Of a stretch of DNA of 58,300 nt, positions 40,729-49,800 are shown one piece after another (position 1 is the stretch's first letter; each line of letters starts with the position of its first letter). The position numbers and the translations under genes are program-made. Origin of the DNA: CALCHX01 sp035761165 (GTDB lineage: Bacteria; Gemmatimonadota; Gemmatimonadetes; Gemmatimonadales; Gemmatimonadaceae); NCBI GenBank assembly GCA_035761165.1, contig DASTRO010000141.1, forward strand, positions 1-58,300, given 5' to 3'. Below the pieces are notes generated by a model, which was not told the origin of the DNA, made no database searches, and worked only from the letters and a program-made list of their open reading frames with translations.

Positions 40729-41547
40729 CTACCAGGGCAACCGCCGCGCCACGCGGAAGTTGCCGGCGAGCATGGTGACGTAGGCGTCGTCCGTGGCCGC
40801 CAGGCGCTCCACCGCGTAGCCGCCGCGACCCAGAGAGAGATGCACCATGCGCCCGTCGCCGGTGGCGATCCCGACATGCGTGATGCGGCCGTCGGCGCGC
40901 TCCGAGAAGAAGAGCAGGTCGGCCGCACGCAGGGCATCGGCGTCCGTGAACGGGGCGGCGCCCGCCAGCGCCTCCCCCTCCAGCGCCTGCTGCCAGGCGT
41001 CGCGCGGCAGCGCCAGCCCGTGCAGCGCGAAGACGCTCTGCACGAGCCCGGAGCAGTCCGCGCCCCAGGGCGTCACGCCGCCCCACTGATAGCTGGTGCC
41101 GGCGAAGCAGCGCAGCGCCGTCTCGACGGCCGCCGGCGCACGACGCGGGAAGCGGCGCTCGAGCTCCTCGGGCGCGACGGTGTCGCCCCGCACCACCCGC
41201 TCGCCTGGCAGGAGCAGCGCACCGAGCGGCAGCCGCCGCGCGCCGAACGGCCCCTCCACCACGCAGCCGAGCGAGGTGGGTGCGGCGTCGTACCAGCGGC
41301 CGGCCGCGGGGCCGAGCGCGGCGGCCGGATCGGCCAGGTAGCCGGTGTGCACCCACCCTTCGTAGCCGTCGGCGCCGGCGACGCGCACCCATGAGCCCTC
41401 GCGCGTCAGCACGCTGAGCGGATGGCCGGCCAGCGCCTGCGTCACCTGCGATGCGGAGACGCGCGGCTCCGCCACCAGCGGCGCGATCGGCGCCCGCACC
41501 ACGAGCACGTCGCCACCGCCGGCCGCGAGGTGACGGCCGGCGCGCAT
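40729..41547 (-). CDS. NlpC/P60 peptidase with N-terminal SH3 domains
   Basis: The 272-aa product has two bacterial SH3-like domains (about 10-70 and 75-140) followed by an NlpC/P60 domain with catalytic Cys in GGVTPWGADCSGLVQ, His in THVGIATGDG and a third polar residue near MVHLSLG. This architecture matches gamma-D-glutamyl-L-diamino-acid endopeptidases of the YkfC type, used in murein peptide recycling. No obvious signal peptide, consistent with a cytosolic recycling enzyme. ATG 41547 was chosen; GTG 41571 is an alternative. It is next to a P1 peptidase. Confidence 0.88.
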   Translation of the reverse strand: MRAGRHLAAGGGDVLVVRAPIAPLVAEPRVSASQVTQALAGHPLSVLTREGSWVRVAGADGYEGWVHTGYLADPAAALGPAAGRWYDAAPTSLGCVVEGPFGARRLPLGALLLPGERVVRGDTVAPEELERRFPRRAPAAVETALRCFAGTSYQWGGVTPWGADCSGLVQSVFALHGLALPRDAWQQALEGEALAGAAPFTDADALRAADLLFFSERADGRITHVGIATGDGRMVHLSLGRGGYAVERLAATDDAYVTMLAGNFRVARRLPW

Positions 41548-41585
41548 GCCGAGGGAGCGGTCGGGAGACACGGCGGCGCGATCCG

Positions 41586-42644
41586 TCAGCGAGGCGCTGG
41601 GGCCGGCGGCGCGTCGTCCGCCAGACCGCGAATGCCGTCGCGGCCGCGTGCCAGGCGCACGGCGCGCTCGATGGCGCGCTCCAGCGCCTCCACCGCCAGC
41701 CCCTCGGCGGCGAGCAGCTCGAGCGGCGCCGCCTCGGTGTCGCCGGCCATCGGCATGGGCGAGAGCGCGAAGACGACGTCGCCGTCGAAGGAGGTGCCGG
41801 TGGGCGTGATGCGGCGGTGCAGCGCCGCGGTGGCCGCGGTGGCCAGCTGGCGCAGGGCGAGCCGCGACAGCGGCCGGTTGGCGGCGACGACGCAGAGCGT
41901 GGTGTGGTGCCCGGCCGCGGCCGGGCCGGCGAGGAAGCGCGGCGCCGCGGTGGCGGCCGCCAGCGCGAGCGCGCGCGTGTCGGCGAAGCCGCCGTCGGCC
42001 GCCCGCGCGCCGGCGAGGATGCGCCCGGCCGCGTCGCGCACGTCGCCGAAGGCGTTGACGGCCGCCATCGCCGCCACCGCCAGCCCGTCCGGCGTGCCGG
42101 CCAGCGCGCACCCGAAGCCCCCCTTCATCGCGCCGGCAGGCCCGAGCCCCTTCCCCACCGTCGCGCCGGTGCCGACGCCCACGCTCCCTTCCGCGAACCC
42201 GGCGGCGCGCGCCGCGTCGGCCGCGGCGTAGGCCATGGCCGGCGTGGGGCGCGCGTCGAAGCGCCCGAGCGGCGCGAGGTCGAAGATCACTGCGGCCGGC
42301 ACGATCGGCACCACGCCGGCGCCGACGTCGAAGCCGCGGCCGCGCTCCTCCATCCAGCGCATGACGCCCCCGGCCGCCTCCAGCCCGTACGCGGAGCCGC
42401 CGGTGAGCACCAGCGCGTCGATGCGCCCCACCAGGTGCGCCGGGTCGAGCGCGTCGAGCTCGCGCGTGCCGGTGGCGCGCCCCACCACCGCCGCGGCGGC
42501 GCGCAGCGGCGCGTCCACGCCGCGCACGACCGTGAGCCCGGTGGCGCCGTCGGCATCGGTGGCGTGGCCGACGGCGAGGCCGAAGGGCGCCAGGTCCACC
42601 CCTGGCGACCGCTCGTCCTGCGCGTCCACCTCGTGTAGCCTCAT
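41586..42644 (-). CDS. P1-family (DmpA/NylC-like) self-processing aminopeptidase
   Basis: This 352-aa Ntn-hydrolase-like protein has VGHATD at the N-terminus, LTGGSAYGLEAAGGVMRWMEE, GSVGVGTGATVGK and GHHTTLCVVAANRPLS followed by TSFDGDVVFAL. In relatives, chain cleavage just before a Ser/Thr produces the nucleophile; here Thr248 in HHTTL is the best candidate. Substrates could be D- or beta-amino peptides or oligoamides. It overlaps the histidine-kinase gene stop (ATGA) and precedes the NlpC/P60 gene, hinting at a joint role in cell-wall peptide use. Confidence 0.85.
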   Translation of the reverse strand: MRLHEVDAQDERSPGVDLAPFGLAVGHATDADGATGLTVVRGVDAPLRAAAAVVGRATGTRELDALDPAHLVGRIDALVLTGGSAYGLEAAGGVMRWMEERGRGFDVGAGVVPIVPAAVIFDLAPLGRFDARPTPAMAYAAADAARAAGFAEGSVGVGTGATVGKGLGPAGAMKGGFGCALAGTPDGLAVAAMAAVNAFGDVRDAAGRILAGARAADGGFADTRALALAAATAAPRFLAGPAAAGHHTTLCVVAANRPLSRLALRQLATAATAALHRRITPTGTSFDGDVVFALSPMPMAGDTEAAPLELLAAEGLAVEALERAIERAVRLARGRDGIRGLADDAPPAPAPR

Positions 42645-45600
42645 GCGTCCTCCACGTGCTGGCGCAGCAGGTCGCCCAGCTCCTCGAGCAGGAAGGGCTT
42701 GCTCACCACCGGGCAGCCGGTCGCCTCGACGAAGGCGCGCGTGCGGTCGCTGCGCACGTCGCCGGTGACGAAGATGACGCGCCCGGCCTGCTCCGCGTCG
42801 TGCTCGACGAGCTCGCGGTAGACGGCGTCGCCCGCCAGGTCGGGCATGCGGAGATCGAGCAGCACCGCGTCGAAGTGCCGGTCGCGGAGCCGGGCCAGCG
42901 CGGCGCGCCCGCCGCCCACGGCCTCCGCGTCGTACCCCTCGCGGCCGAGGAAGCGGAGCAGCGCCAGGCGCACCGCCTCCTCGTCGTCCACCACCAGCAC
43001 GCTGCGGCGCGTCGGTGCGCCGCCCGCCGGCTCCGCGGCGGCCGCGGGGCGCGCCACCGCGCCGCTGGCCCGCCGCACCGCCGGCTCCGCGAGCGGCAGC
43101 TCGACGACGAAGGTGGCGCCGTGACCCGGCTCGCTCTCCACCGTCAGGCGCCCGCCGTGCTCGCGCACGATGCCGTGCGAGATCGAGAGGCCGAGCCCGG
43201 TGCCCTTCCCCACCGGCTTGGTGGTGAAGAAGGGATTGAAGATGCGGCCCTGCTGCGCGGGGGCGATCCCCGGGCCGGTGTCGCTCACGCTCACGAGCAG
43301 CCGGTCGTCGTCGCGCCGCGTGCGCAACGTCAGCCGCCGCGGGCCGTCCCAGTCCTGCAGCGCGTGCTCGGCGTTGGTCACCAGGTTGAGCACCACCTGG
43401 TGCAGCTGGTGCTCGTCGGCGCGGGTGAGCGGGAGCGCGGGGTCGAGGTCGAGCACCACCTCCACCTGCTGCGCCCGCAGGGCGTAGCGCCGCAGCTCCG
43501 CGACGGTGCGCACCACGCGGTTGAGGTCCACGACGGTGCGCACCGCCTCGTGCTCGCGAGCGAAGGTGAGGAGGTTGCCGACGATCTTGGCGGCGCGGCG
43601 CGCCTCGGCGTGGATGGTGGCGGCCGCCTGCCGCTCCTCGCCCTTCACGTCCGGCGCCTCCACCAGCAGCTCGGCGAAGGCCATGATGCCGGCCAGCGGG
43701 TTGTTCAGCTCGTGCGCCACGCCGCTCACCAGCTGCCCCACCGCCGCCAGCTTCTCCTGCTGCAGCAGCTGCGCGGCGCGGATCCGCTCGTCGGTGACGT
43801 CGCGCAGCACGGCGAAGCCGCCCACCACGCGCCCCTCCTCGGTGATCGGCGCGGTGATCACCGAGCAGACGCGGAGCCGGCCGCCACGGTCGCGGTAGCG
43901 AATCTCGCCGCGCACGCGCTGCCCGCGCAGGGTGTCGTCCCAGAGGGCGCGGGCGGCGGCGCGGTCCTCCGGCTCCACGAACTCGGTGGCCGGCCGGCCC
44001 ACCAGCTGCTCGGCGCTGCGGCCCAGGGCGTGGACGAGCGCCGGGTTGACGCTGGTGAGGCGCCCCTCGGCGTCCACCGCGCAGACGCCGTCGGGCGCCG
44101 CCTCGAGCAGACGCGCATGGCGCGCCTCGGAGCGGGCGAGGGCGGCAGCGCGCTCGCGCTCCTCGGTGACGTCGCGCAGCGAGGCCACCACCGTGGTGGC
44201 GCCTGCGGGCTCGCGGAGCGGCGCGGTGGCCACCGCCACCAGCCGCCGCTCGCCGTCCGGGCGCACGACCACCGTCTCGTAGTGCTGCGGCTCGCCGGCC
44301 ATCGCCCGCGTCTCGAAGTCGGCGACCCGCTCGCGCTCCTCGCAGGCCACCAGGTCGGCCACCGGAACGCCGACCAGCTGCTGGCGGGCGAAGAGCGCGG
44401 CGGCGGCCGGGTTGGCGAGCTCGATGCGCCGGGCCGCGCCGGTGATGACGATCGCGTCGCTCGCCGTCTCCACCACCAGCCGGTAACGCTCCGAGAGCGC
44501 GTGCACCGCCGTGACGTCGTCGAAGGTGACCACCGCGCCGCCGTGCGGATGCGGCGACGCCACCAGCTCGTAGACGCGGCCGCGCGCCGCCGAGCGCACC
44601 GAGCCGCGCGCCACCACGCCGTCACGGAGCGCCGGCCGCAGCAGCGTCGCGGCGGTCGCCGCAGCCTCGGCGTCGGCGGCGAAGAGCGTCTCCACGAGGA
44701 GCGCGCCGACGAGCGTCGCCGGCTGCTCGACACCGGCCAGCTCGGCCGCGCGCACGTTGCAGCGCGTCACCTGGCCGCGCGCGTCGAGCAGCGCCATCCC
44801 GGTGGCGATCGCGTCGAAGGCCACCGCCCACTCGCGCGTCCCCTCCGCCACCTCCTCGTACAGCCGGGCATTGACGATGGCCACCGCCGCGTGATCGGCC
44901 AGGCGCCGCAGCACGCGCGCGTCGCCCGCCTCGAAGGGCGTCACGCGGTTGAGCACGACGAGCGTGCCGATGGCGCCGGTGGCCGTGACCAGCGGCATGA
45001 TGAGGAGTCGGTGCGCACGCGCGGCGCGCTGTGCCGGGCGGTAGGTGCGCGGATCGGTGCGCGTGTCGTTGACGATCAGCCCCTCCCCGCTGCGCAGCAC
45101 CACCCCGGCCAGGCTGGCGTTCTCGGGAAGGCACATGCCGGTGAGGACGTCGGCGTACCCGCTGACCGCCACCACCTCCAGGAACTCGCCGCTGCGCAGC
45201 GCGATGAAGGCGCCCTCGGCGCGCAGCACCGCGGTGGCGTGGCGCAGCGTCAGGCGGAGCACGTCGTCCAGGCGGAGCGAGGCCCCGACGGCCTGCGCCA
45301 CCTCGGCCAGCGCCTCGCTCTGGCGGCGCTCGAGGCGGCTCTCCTCGCGCGCCCGCACGAGCGCCAGCGCCGACGCCGCCGGCGCGGCCAGGGCACGCAG
45401 CAGATCCTCGTCGTCGGCCGCCGCCGGGCGCCCGCGATGCACGATCACCGCACCCACCAGCTGCAGGCCGACGAGCAGCGGCGCGCCGAGCAGTGGTGCG
45501 CCCGCCACGGCGCCGCCGCGGGCGGTGCGGCCGGTGCGCGCCAGCTCGGCCAGCAGCGCGGCTTCCGCCGCCGTGGCGACGACGGCCCCGCTCCCCCACT

Positions 45601-45829
45601 CGTCTCCCTCGTCGGCGCGCATGGCGGCGGTGAGCGCCCCCGTCTCCGGGTCCGTCCGTGCCACGAGCACCGCCGCCGCGCCGAGCAGCCGGCGCACCTG
45701 ACGCGCCACCTCGTGCAGCAGCTCGCGCTCCTCCGACGAGCGGCCGAAGGCCACCGCCGCCTCGGCCAGCCGCTGCAGCGGCGCGTCGGCCCCGTCGCGG
45801 GGCGAGTCAGCCGCCGACGTGCCGGTCAC
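42641..45829 (-). CDS. Soluble hybrid sensor histidine kinase (GAF-GAF-PAS-PAS-PAS-HisKA-HATPase-REC)
   Basis: About 1062 aa without transmembrane segments. Order: GAF (about 15-160), GAF (170-320), PAS (330-440), PAS (445-555), PAS (565-685), HisKA with His706 in GVAHELNNPLAG, HATPase (LVTNAEHAL, DTGPGIAP, GTGLGLSISHGIV), and a receiver domain with Asp992 in DAVLLDLRMPD and the Lys in VSKPF. The GAFs and PASs suggest cytosolic ligand or redox input, with phosphorelay through the attached receiver. GTG 45829 is the most plausible start; an in-frame ATG at 45979 would overlap the lipid-kinase gene. No HPt or output regulator is adjacent. Confidence 0.92.
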   Translation of the reverse strand: MTGTSAADSPRDGADAPLQRLAEAAVAFGRSSEERELLHEVARQVRRLLGAAAVLVARTDPETGALTAAMRADEGDEWGSGAVVATAAEAALLAELARTGRTARGGAVAGAPLLGAPLLVGLQLVGAVIVHRGRPAAADDEDLLRALAAPAASALALVRAREESRLERRQSEALAEVAQAVGASLRLDDVLRLTLRHATAVLRAEGAFIALRSGEFLEVVAVSGYADVLTGMCLPENASLAGVVLRSGEGLIVNDTRTDPRTYRPAQRAARAHRLLIMPLVTATGAIGTLVVLNRVTPFEAGDARVLRRLADHAAVAIVNARLYEEVAEGTREWAVAFDAIATGMALLDARGQVTRCNVRAAELAGVEQPATLVGALLVETLFAADAEAAATAATLLRPALRDGVVARGSVRSAARGRVYELVASPHPHGGAVVTFDDVTAVHALSERYRLVVETASDAIVITGAARRIELANPAAAALFARQQLVGVPVADLVACEERERVADFETRAMAGEPQHYETVVVRPDGERRLVAVATAPLREPAGATTVVASLRDVTEERERAAALARSEARHARLLEAAPDGVCAVDAEGRLTSVNPALVHALGRSAEQLVGRPATEFVEPEDRAAARALWDDTLRGQRVRGEIRYRDRGGRLRVCSVITAPITEEGRVVGGFAVLRDVTDERIRAAQLLQQEKLAAVGQLVSGVAHELNNPLAGIMAFAELLVEAPDVKGEERQAAATIHAEARRAAKIVGNLLTFAREHEAVRTVVDLNRVVRTVAELRRYALRAQQVEVVLDLDPALPLTRADEHQLHQVVLNLVTNAEHALQDWDGPRRLTLRTRRDDDRLLVSVSDTGPGIAPAQQGRIFNPFFTTKPVGKGTGLGLSISHGIVREHGGRLTVESEPGHGATFVVELPLAEPAVRRASGAVARPAAAAEPAGGAPTRRSVLVVDDEEAVRLALLRFLGREGYDAEAVGGGRAALARLRDRHFDAVLLDLRMPDLAGDAVYRELVEHDAEQAGRVIFVTGDVRSDRTRAFVEATGCPVVSKPFLLEELGDLLRQHVEDA

Positions 45830-45905
45830 GGTCGCCCCGCGCCGGCCGCGGCGCGCGCCGCGGCGTGGACCGGGAGCCTGGCGAGCAGGCGGCGGGTGGG
45901 GTGGC

Positions 45906-46838
45906 TCATGCGGCGAAGCGGGTGGGAACGAGGAGACGGGCGGCCAGCGGGTCCACGTGCACGTCGAGCGGGCCGGCACCCAGCAACTCGCCGTCCGCCT
46001 GCGCCGGCTGGGGCGGATCGGTCTCGATGCGGATCTCCCGCCCCGGCACCCAGAGCATGTAGGGCACCGCGCGGAAGTCGGCGCGGAAGAGCCGCAGCAT
46101 CATGTGCAGCGTCTCCTCGGTGCTCTCCGGCGAGAAGACGCACACGTCCAGCACGCCGTCATCCTGGCGGATGCCGGGGCCGAGCGTCAACAGGCGATTC
46201 AGCACCGTCCCGAAGTTGGCCACCATCACCGCCGTCGCGCTCCGCTCGTAGACCCGGCCGTCCACCGTGGCCCGCACGGCGAACCGCTCCCGGCGCAGGA
46301 GCAGCTCGTCGCTCGCCGCCAGGGCGTAGGCCAGCACGCCGAGCCGCCGCTTCCACTCCGCCGGCGTCCGGGCGATCATCTGTGCGTCCGCCCCCACCCC
46401 GGCGGCGAAGGCGAAGCGCTGCCCGCTGGCCAGGCATCCAAGGTCCACCCGCGCCTCGCTCCCCGCCAGCAGGGCGTGGACCGCCCGCCCTACGCCGAGC
46501 GGGATGCCGAGGGTGCGCGCCACCAGGTTGCCGGTGCCGCCGGGCAGGATGCCGACGCGCACGCCGCTCCCCGCCAGCGCGCCCACGACCTCCATCGCCG
46601 TGCCGTCGCCACCCAGCGTGAACACCGCATCGTAGTCGGCCGCGCGCGCGGCCGCCACGCTGGCGGCGTGGCCGGCGGCCGCGGTCCGCACCTCGTCCAC
46701 CGCCACCCGGGCCCGCGCGAACGCGGCGTGTGCCCGGTCGAGCAGCGCCGCGCCGCGCCGCGACGCCGGGTTCACGACGAGCAGCACCGGCCCGGTGACG
46801 CGCCGCGCGGCCGGCGCCGCGTCGCTCAGAAGCGCCAC
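45906..46838 (-). CDS. Diacylglycerol/lipid kinase (YegS/DagK family)
   Basis: This 310-aa protein has a DAG-kinase catalytic domain: VVNPASRRG, TLGGDGTAMEVV (nucleotide site), LPGGTGNLVARTLGIP and the C-terminal QADGE motif. It is likely to phosphorylate a diacylglycerol or sphingoid lipid at the membrane. GTG 46838 overlaps the tamB stop by 13 nt and gives a normal length. Coupling to the TamAB operon fits a role in envelope lipids, but that is inference. Confidence 0.9.
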   Translation of the reverse strand: MALLSDAAPAARRVTGPVLLVVNPASRRGAALLDRAHAAFARARVAVDEVRTAAAGHAASVAAARAADYDAVFTLGGDGTAMEVVGALAGSGVRVGILPGGTGNLVARTLGIPLGVGRAVHALLAGSEARVDLGCLASGQRFAFAAGVGADAQMIARTPAEWKRRLGVLAYALAASDELLLRRERFAVRATVDGRVYERSATAVMVANFGTVLNRLLTLGPGIRQDDGVLDVCVFSPESTEETLHMMLRLFRADFRAVPYMLWVPGREIRIETDPPQPAQADGELLGAGPLDVHVDPLAARLLVPTRFAA

Positions 46839-49800
46839 GTCTTGAAGAGATCGAACGTCCACTGCCGGGGCGTCGGCGTGAAGCCGCGGGCGTTGATCTG
46901 CCGGCTGCAGAAGAGCTGGCTCGTCGGCGGCTCCACGCCGGCCGACAGGCTGAGCCCCCCGCCCAGCCGGTAGTCCACCTTCACGCCGATCGACTCGGCG
47001 AAGTCCTGCGCGTTGAACGAGGCGCCCCCCACCACGTTGCCGAGCTGGCAGAGTCCCGCGTTGGCGGAGACGTAGACGCGGTCGGTGAGCTGCCGGCCGA
47101 CGTCGAGCCGCGTCCCCGCGAGGATGCCGGCGCCCACCGACCGCAGGCTCTGCGTGTCGCTCGACTCCAGCCCGGAGGTCTGGAACTGCACGACGTCGAA
47201 CAGGCCGCCCGCCGCGCGGTCGCCCAGGTAGCTGCCGAGCGAGGCCAGCGCCAGCCGCGCGGCCGTCACCTCGCTCGACTGGTCGGCCCCGAGGGCGAAC
47301 GAGGGCGCGCCGGTGACGAGGTAGCTCACCGCGTCGCTCTCGGAGAGCGTGAGGCCGCTCTCGCCGCCGGCGAAGCCGCCGGTGAGCTTGAGCTGCGGCC
47401 GGGACAGCGTGCCGCCGATGACGGCGCGCACCTCCACGTCCTGCCGCGCCGACTGGCGGTCGAACTGCCGCACCGTGTGCACGGCGACGATGTCGAGCGT
47501 GGGGTTGAGGTCCGGCTCGCCGAAGAAGCGCAGCGACCCGCGCTCGATGACGAACGTCCGCTGCACGACGCCGAGGTTGAGGCGGTAGGTGCCGCGGTTG
47601 GCGGTGAGGATGCCGTCCAGCGCGAGGCTCGTCTCGCCGGTGCGCGAGCGCGGGTCGCGCGCCGTGGTGACGTTCACCCGTCCACCCAGGTTGATGCTCG
47701 CCTCGGGGCCGCGCAGCCAGACGTCGTCGCCCATCTCGATCCCGACACCGCGCAGCGTGAGGTTGCGCAGCAGCGCCGACGGCGCGCCGGGGAGCACCGA
47801 GCGGTCGGCGAACATCGTCGTGTCGACGAGGCTCAGGAACTCGGGGTCGTCCAGGTCCACCACCTGCTTGCGCGAGAACTCCGGCAGGTAGATGGTGCCC
47901 CGCTCCACGCGCACGCCGCCGCTCAGCGTGGCGTCGGAGAGGCGGCCGGTGAGGCGCAGGTCCGGCGTCGTGGAGATGTCGAGGTCGGCCAGCCGCGGCC
48001 GGTCCACGGCGTGGAAGTCGCGCGCCGTGAGCGTGAGGTCGAAGGTCGGGTCGGCGTAGTCGGCCAGGCCGATGCCGCCGGCGAGCGTGAGCGAGGCGTC
48101 GCGCTCGCGCCCGCTCGCCGCCGAGAGGCGGCGGATGGCCACGCTGTCGCCGAGGAAGGCGACGTCCGCGCCGACGCGGCGCAGGGTGATCCCGGCCTGC
48201 GGCAGGGTGAGCGTACCGTCCGTCACCTGCAGCGCGCCCTGCAGCGCGGGGCGGCGCAGCGTGCCGTCGAGGTCGAGGTTGAGCGTGAAGGTGCCCGACG
48301 CGTCGCGTACGGCAGTGGTGAAGCCCTCCAGCACCGAGAGATCCACGCGCTCCGAGCGGATGTCGCCGTCGATCGGCTCGTCGAGCACCCGCTGGCGGCG
48401 TGGCATGAGCGCCAGGTCCAGCGGGAGGGTGGCCTGGGCGCGCAGCAGCACGGTGTCGCCGCGGGCCAGCCCCAGCTCGGCATGCAGCCGCTCCTCGGCG
48501 TAGCTGCCGTGCAGCGTGGCGCGCGCCAGCCGCACGTCGCCGAAGCGCGCGCCGGCCAGCGCGCCGTCGAAGGTCATCGTCGGCGTCGCGCGCAGGCCGC
48601 GCAGGTCGAGCGCGAAGGCGCCGGTGCCGTCGAGGCTCGTCGCACTCTGCGCCAGCAGCCCCACGTCGCGCAGCGGCACCGCCCCGGCACGCACGCCGAA
48701 GACGAGCGAGTCCACCACCGGGATCACGCCCGCCGCCACCACGCGTCCCCCGGAATCGCCGCGCAGCGCCAGCGAGTCGAGCGTGAGGCCGTAGCGGTCC
48801 AGCCGCAGCTGCGTCGGCCGCTCCAGCCGCCAGCGGTCGCCTCCCACGAGCACGCTCGCCGTATCGATGGCCACCAGCGTGCTGTCGCCGGCGTGGTGCA
48901 GGTCGGCCGTGACGACGGCGCGCGGGCCGGTGGCGCTGCGCGTCTCCAGCCGCACGCGCGCCGCCTCGGCCGAGCGCACGTCGGCGGTCAGCGTCGCGCT
49001 GGCCAGGCGCACGCCCGCCACCGTCGCCGTGTCGAGCGTCAGCCGCACGGGGCCGCGCGGCCGCCCCAGCACGTCGGCCAGCGCGAACTGGCCGTCCAGC
49101 CTCGCGGCCCGCGTGCCGGTCACGTTGAAGCCGCTGCCGCGCACCAGCCCGGTGAGCCCCACCCCCTCGGCGGAGCCGGAGAGCACGCCGCTCACGGTGA
49201 GCGCGCCGGTGAGCGAGTCCACCGCCGCGCCGGGCTCCGCGTCGGCCAGCAGGTAGCGGCGCAGCCCACCCAGCGAGTCCACGCGCAGCTCGTACGCCAC
49301 CGAGTCCGGCTGCGACGCCACCAGCCCGAGTCCGCCGGTGGCCGACAGCGTCAGCGCCGACGACGCCAGGTGCAGCGTGTCGATCGCCATCCGCCCGTCG
49401 CCGAACGCGGCGCGGACGAGCGAGGGGTGGACGCGCACGCTGTCCACCAGCGAGCGGTCCAGCTCCACCGCCAGCGTGCCGCCGAGCGTGGCGAGCGAGT
49501 CGCCGGCCAGGTCGAAGGTCGAGCGCGACGTGAGCAGGGTGGGCGGCACGTCCAGCCGGTTGAGCAGCGTCGCCAGGTCCAGGTGCGACGTGGTGAGCGT
49601 GCCGGCGGCCGCGTAGCGCGGTCCGAAGAGGTCGAAGCGCCCCTCCACGCCCAGCTCCCCGCCGGCGCCCGTGAGCAGCGTCATGAGCTGCAGGTCGTCC
49701 AGCGTGCCCTGCACGCGCAGCGGCCCCACGTAGCTGCCCCGCAGCGGCATCGCCGGATACGACCGCGCCAGCGTGGTGAAGGAGAGCGGCTGCGCGACGA

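Noticed and set aside
42656..46621. Very long plus-strand open frame (about 1300 codons) opposite the histidine kinase and lipid kinase genes
   Set aside because: It is antisense to genes with clear family motifs and its product is Arg/His/Ala/Gly-rich low-complexity; long shadow frames are expected at this GC content.
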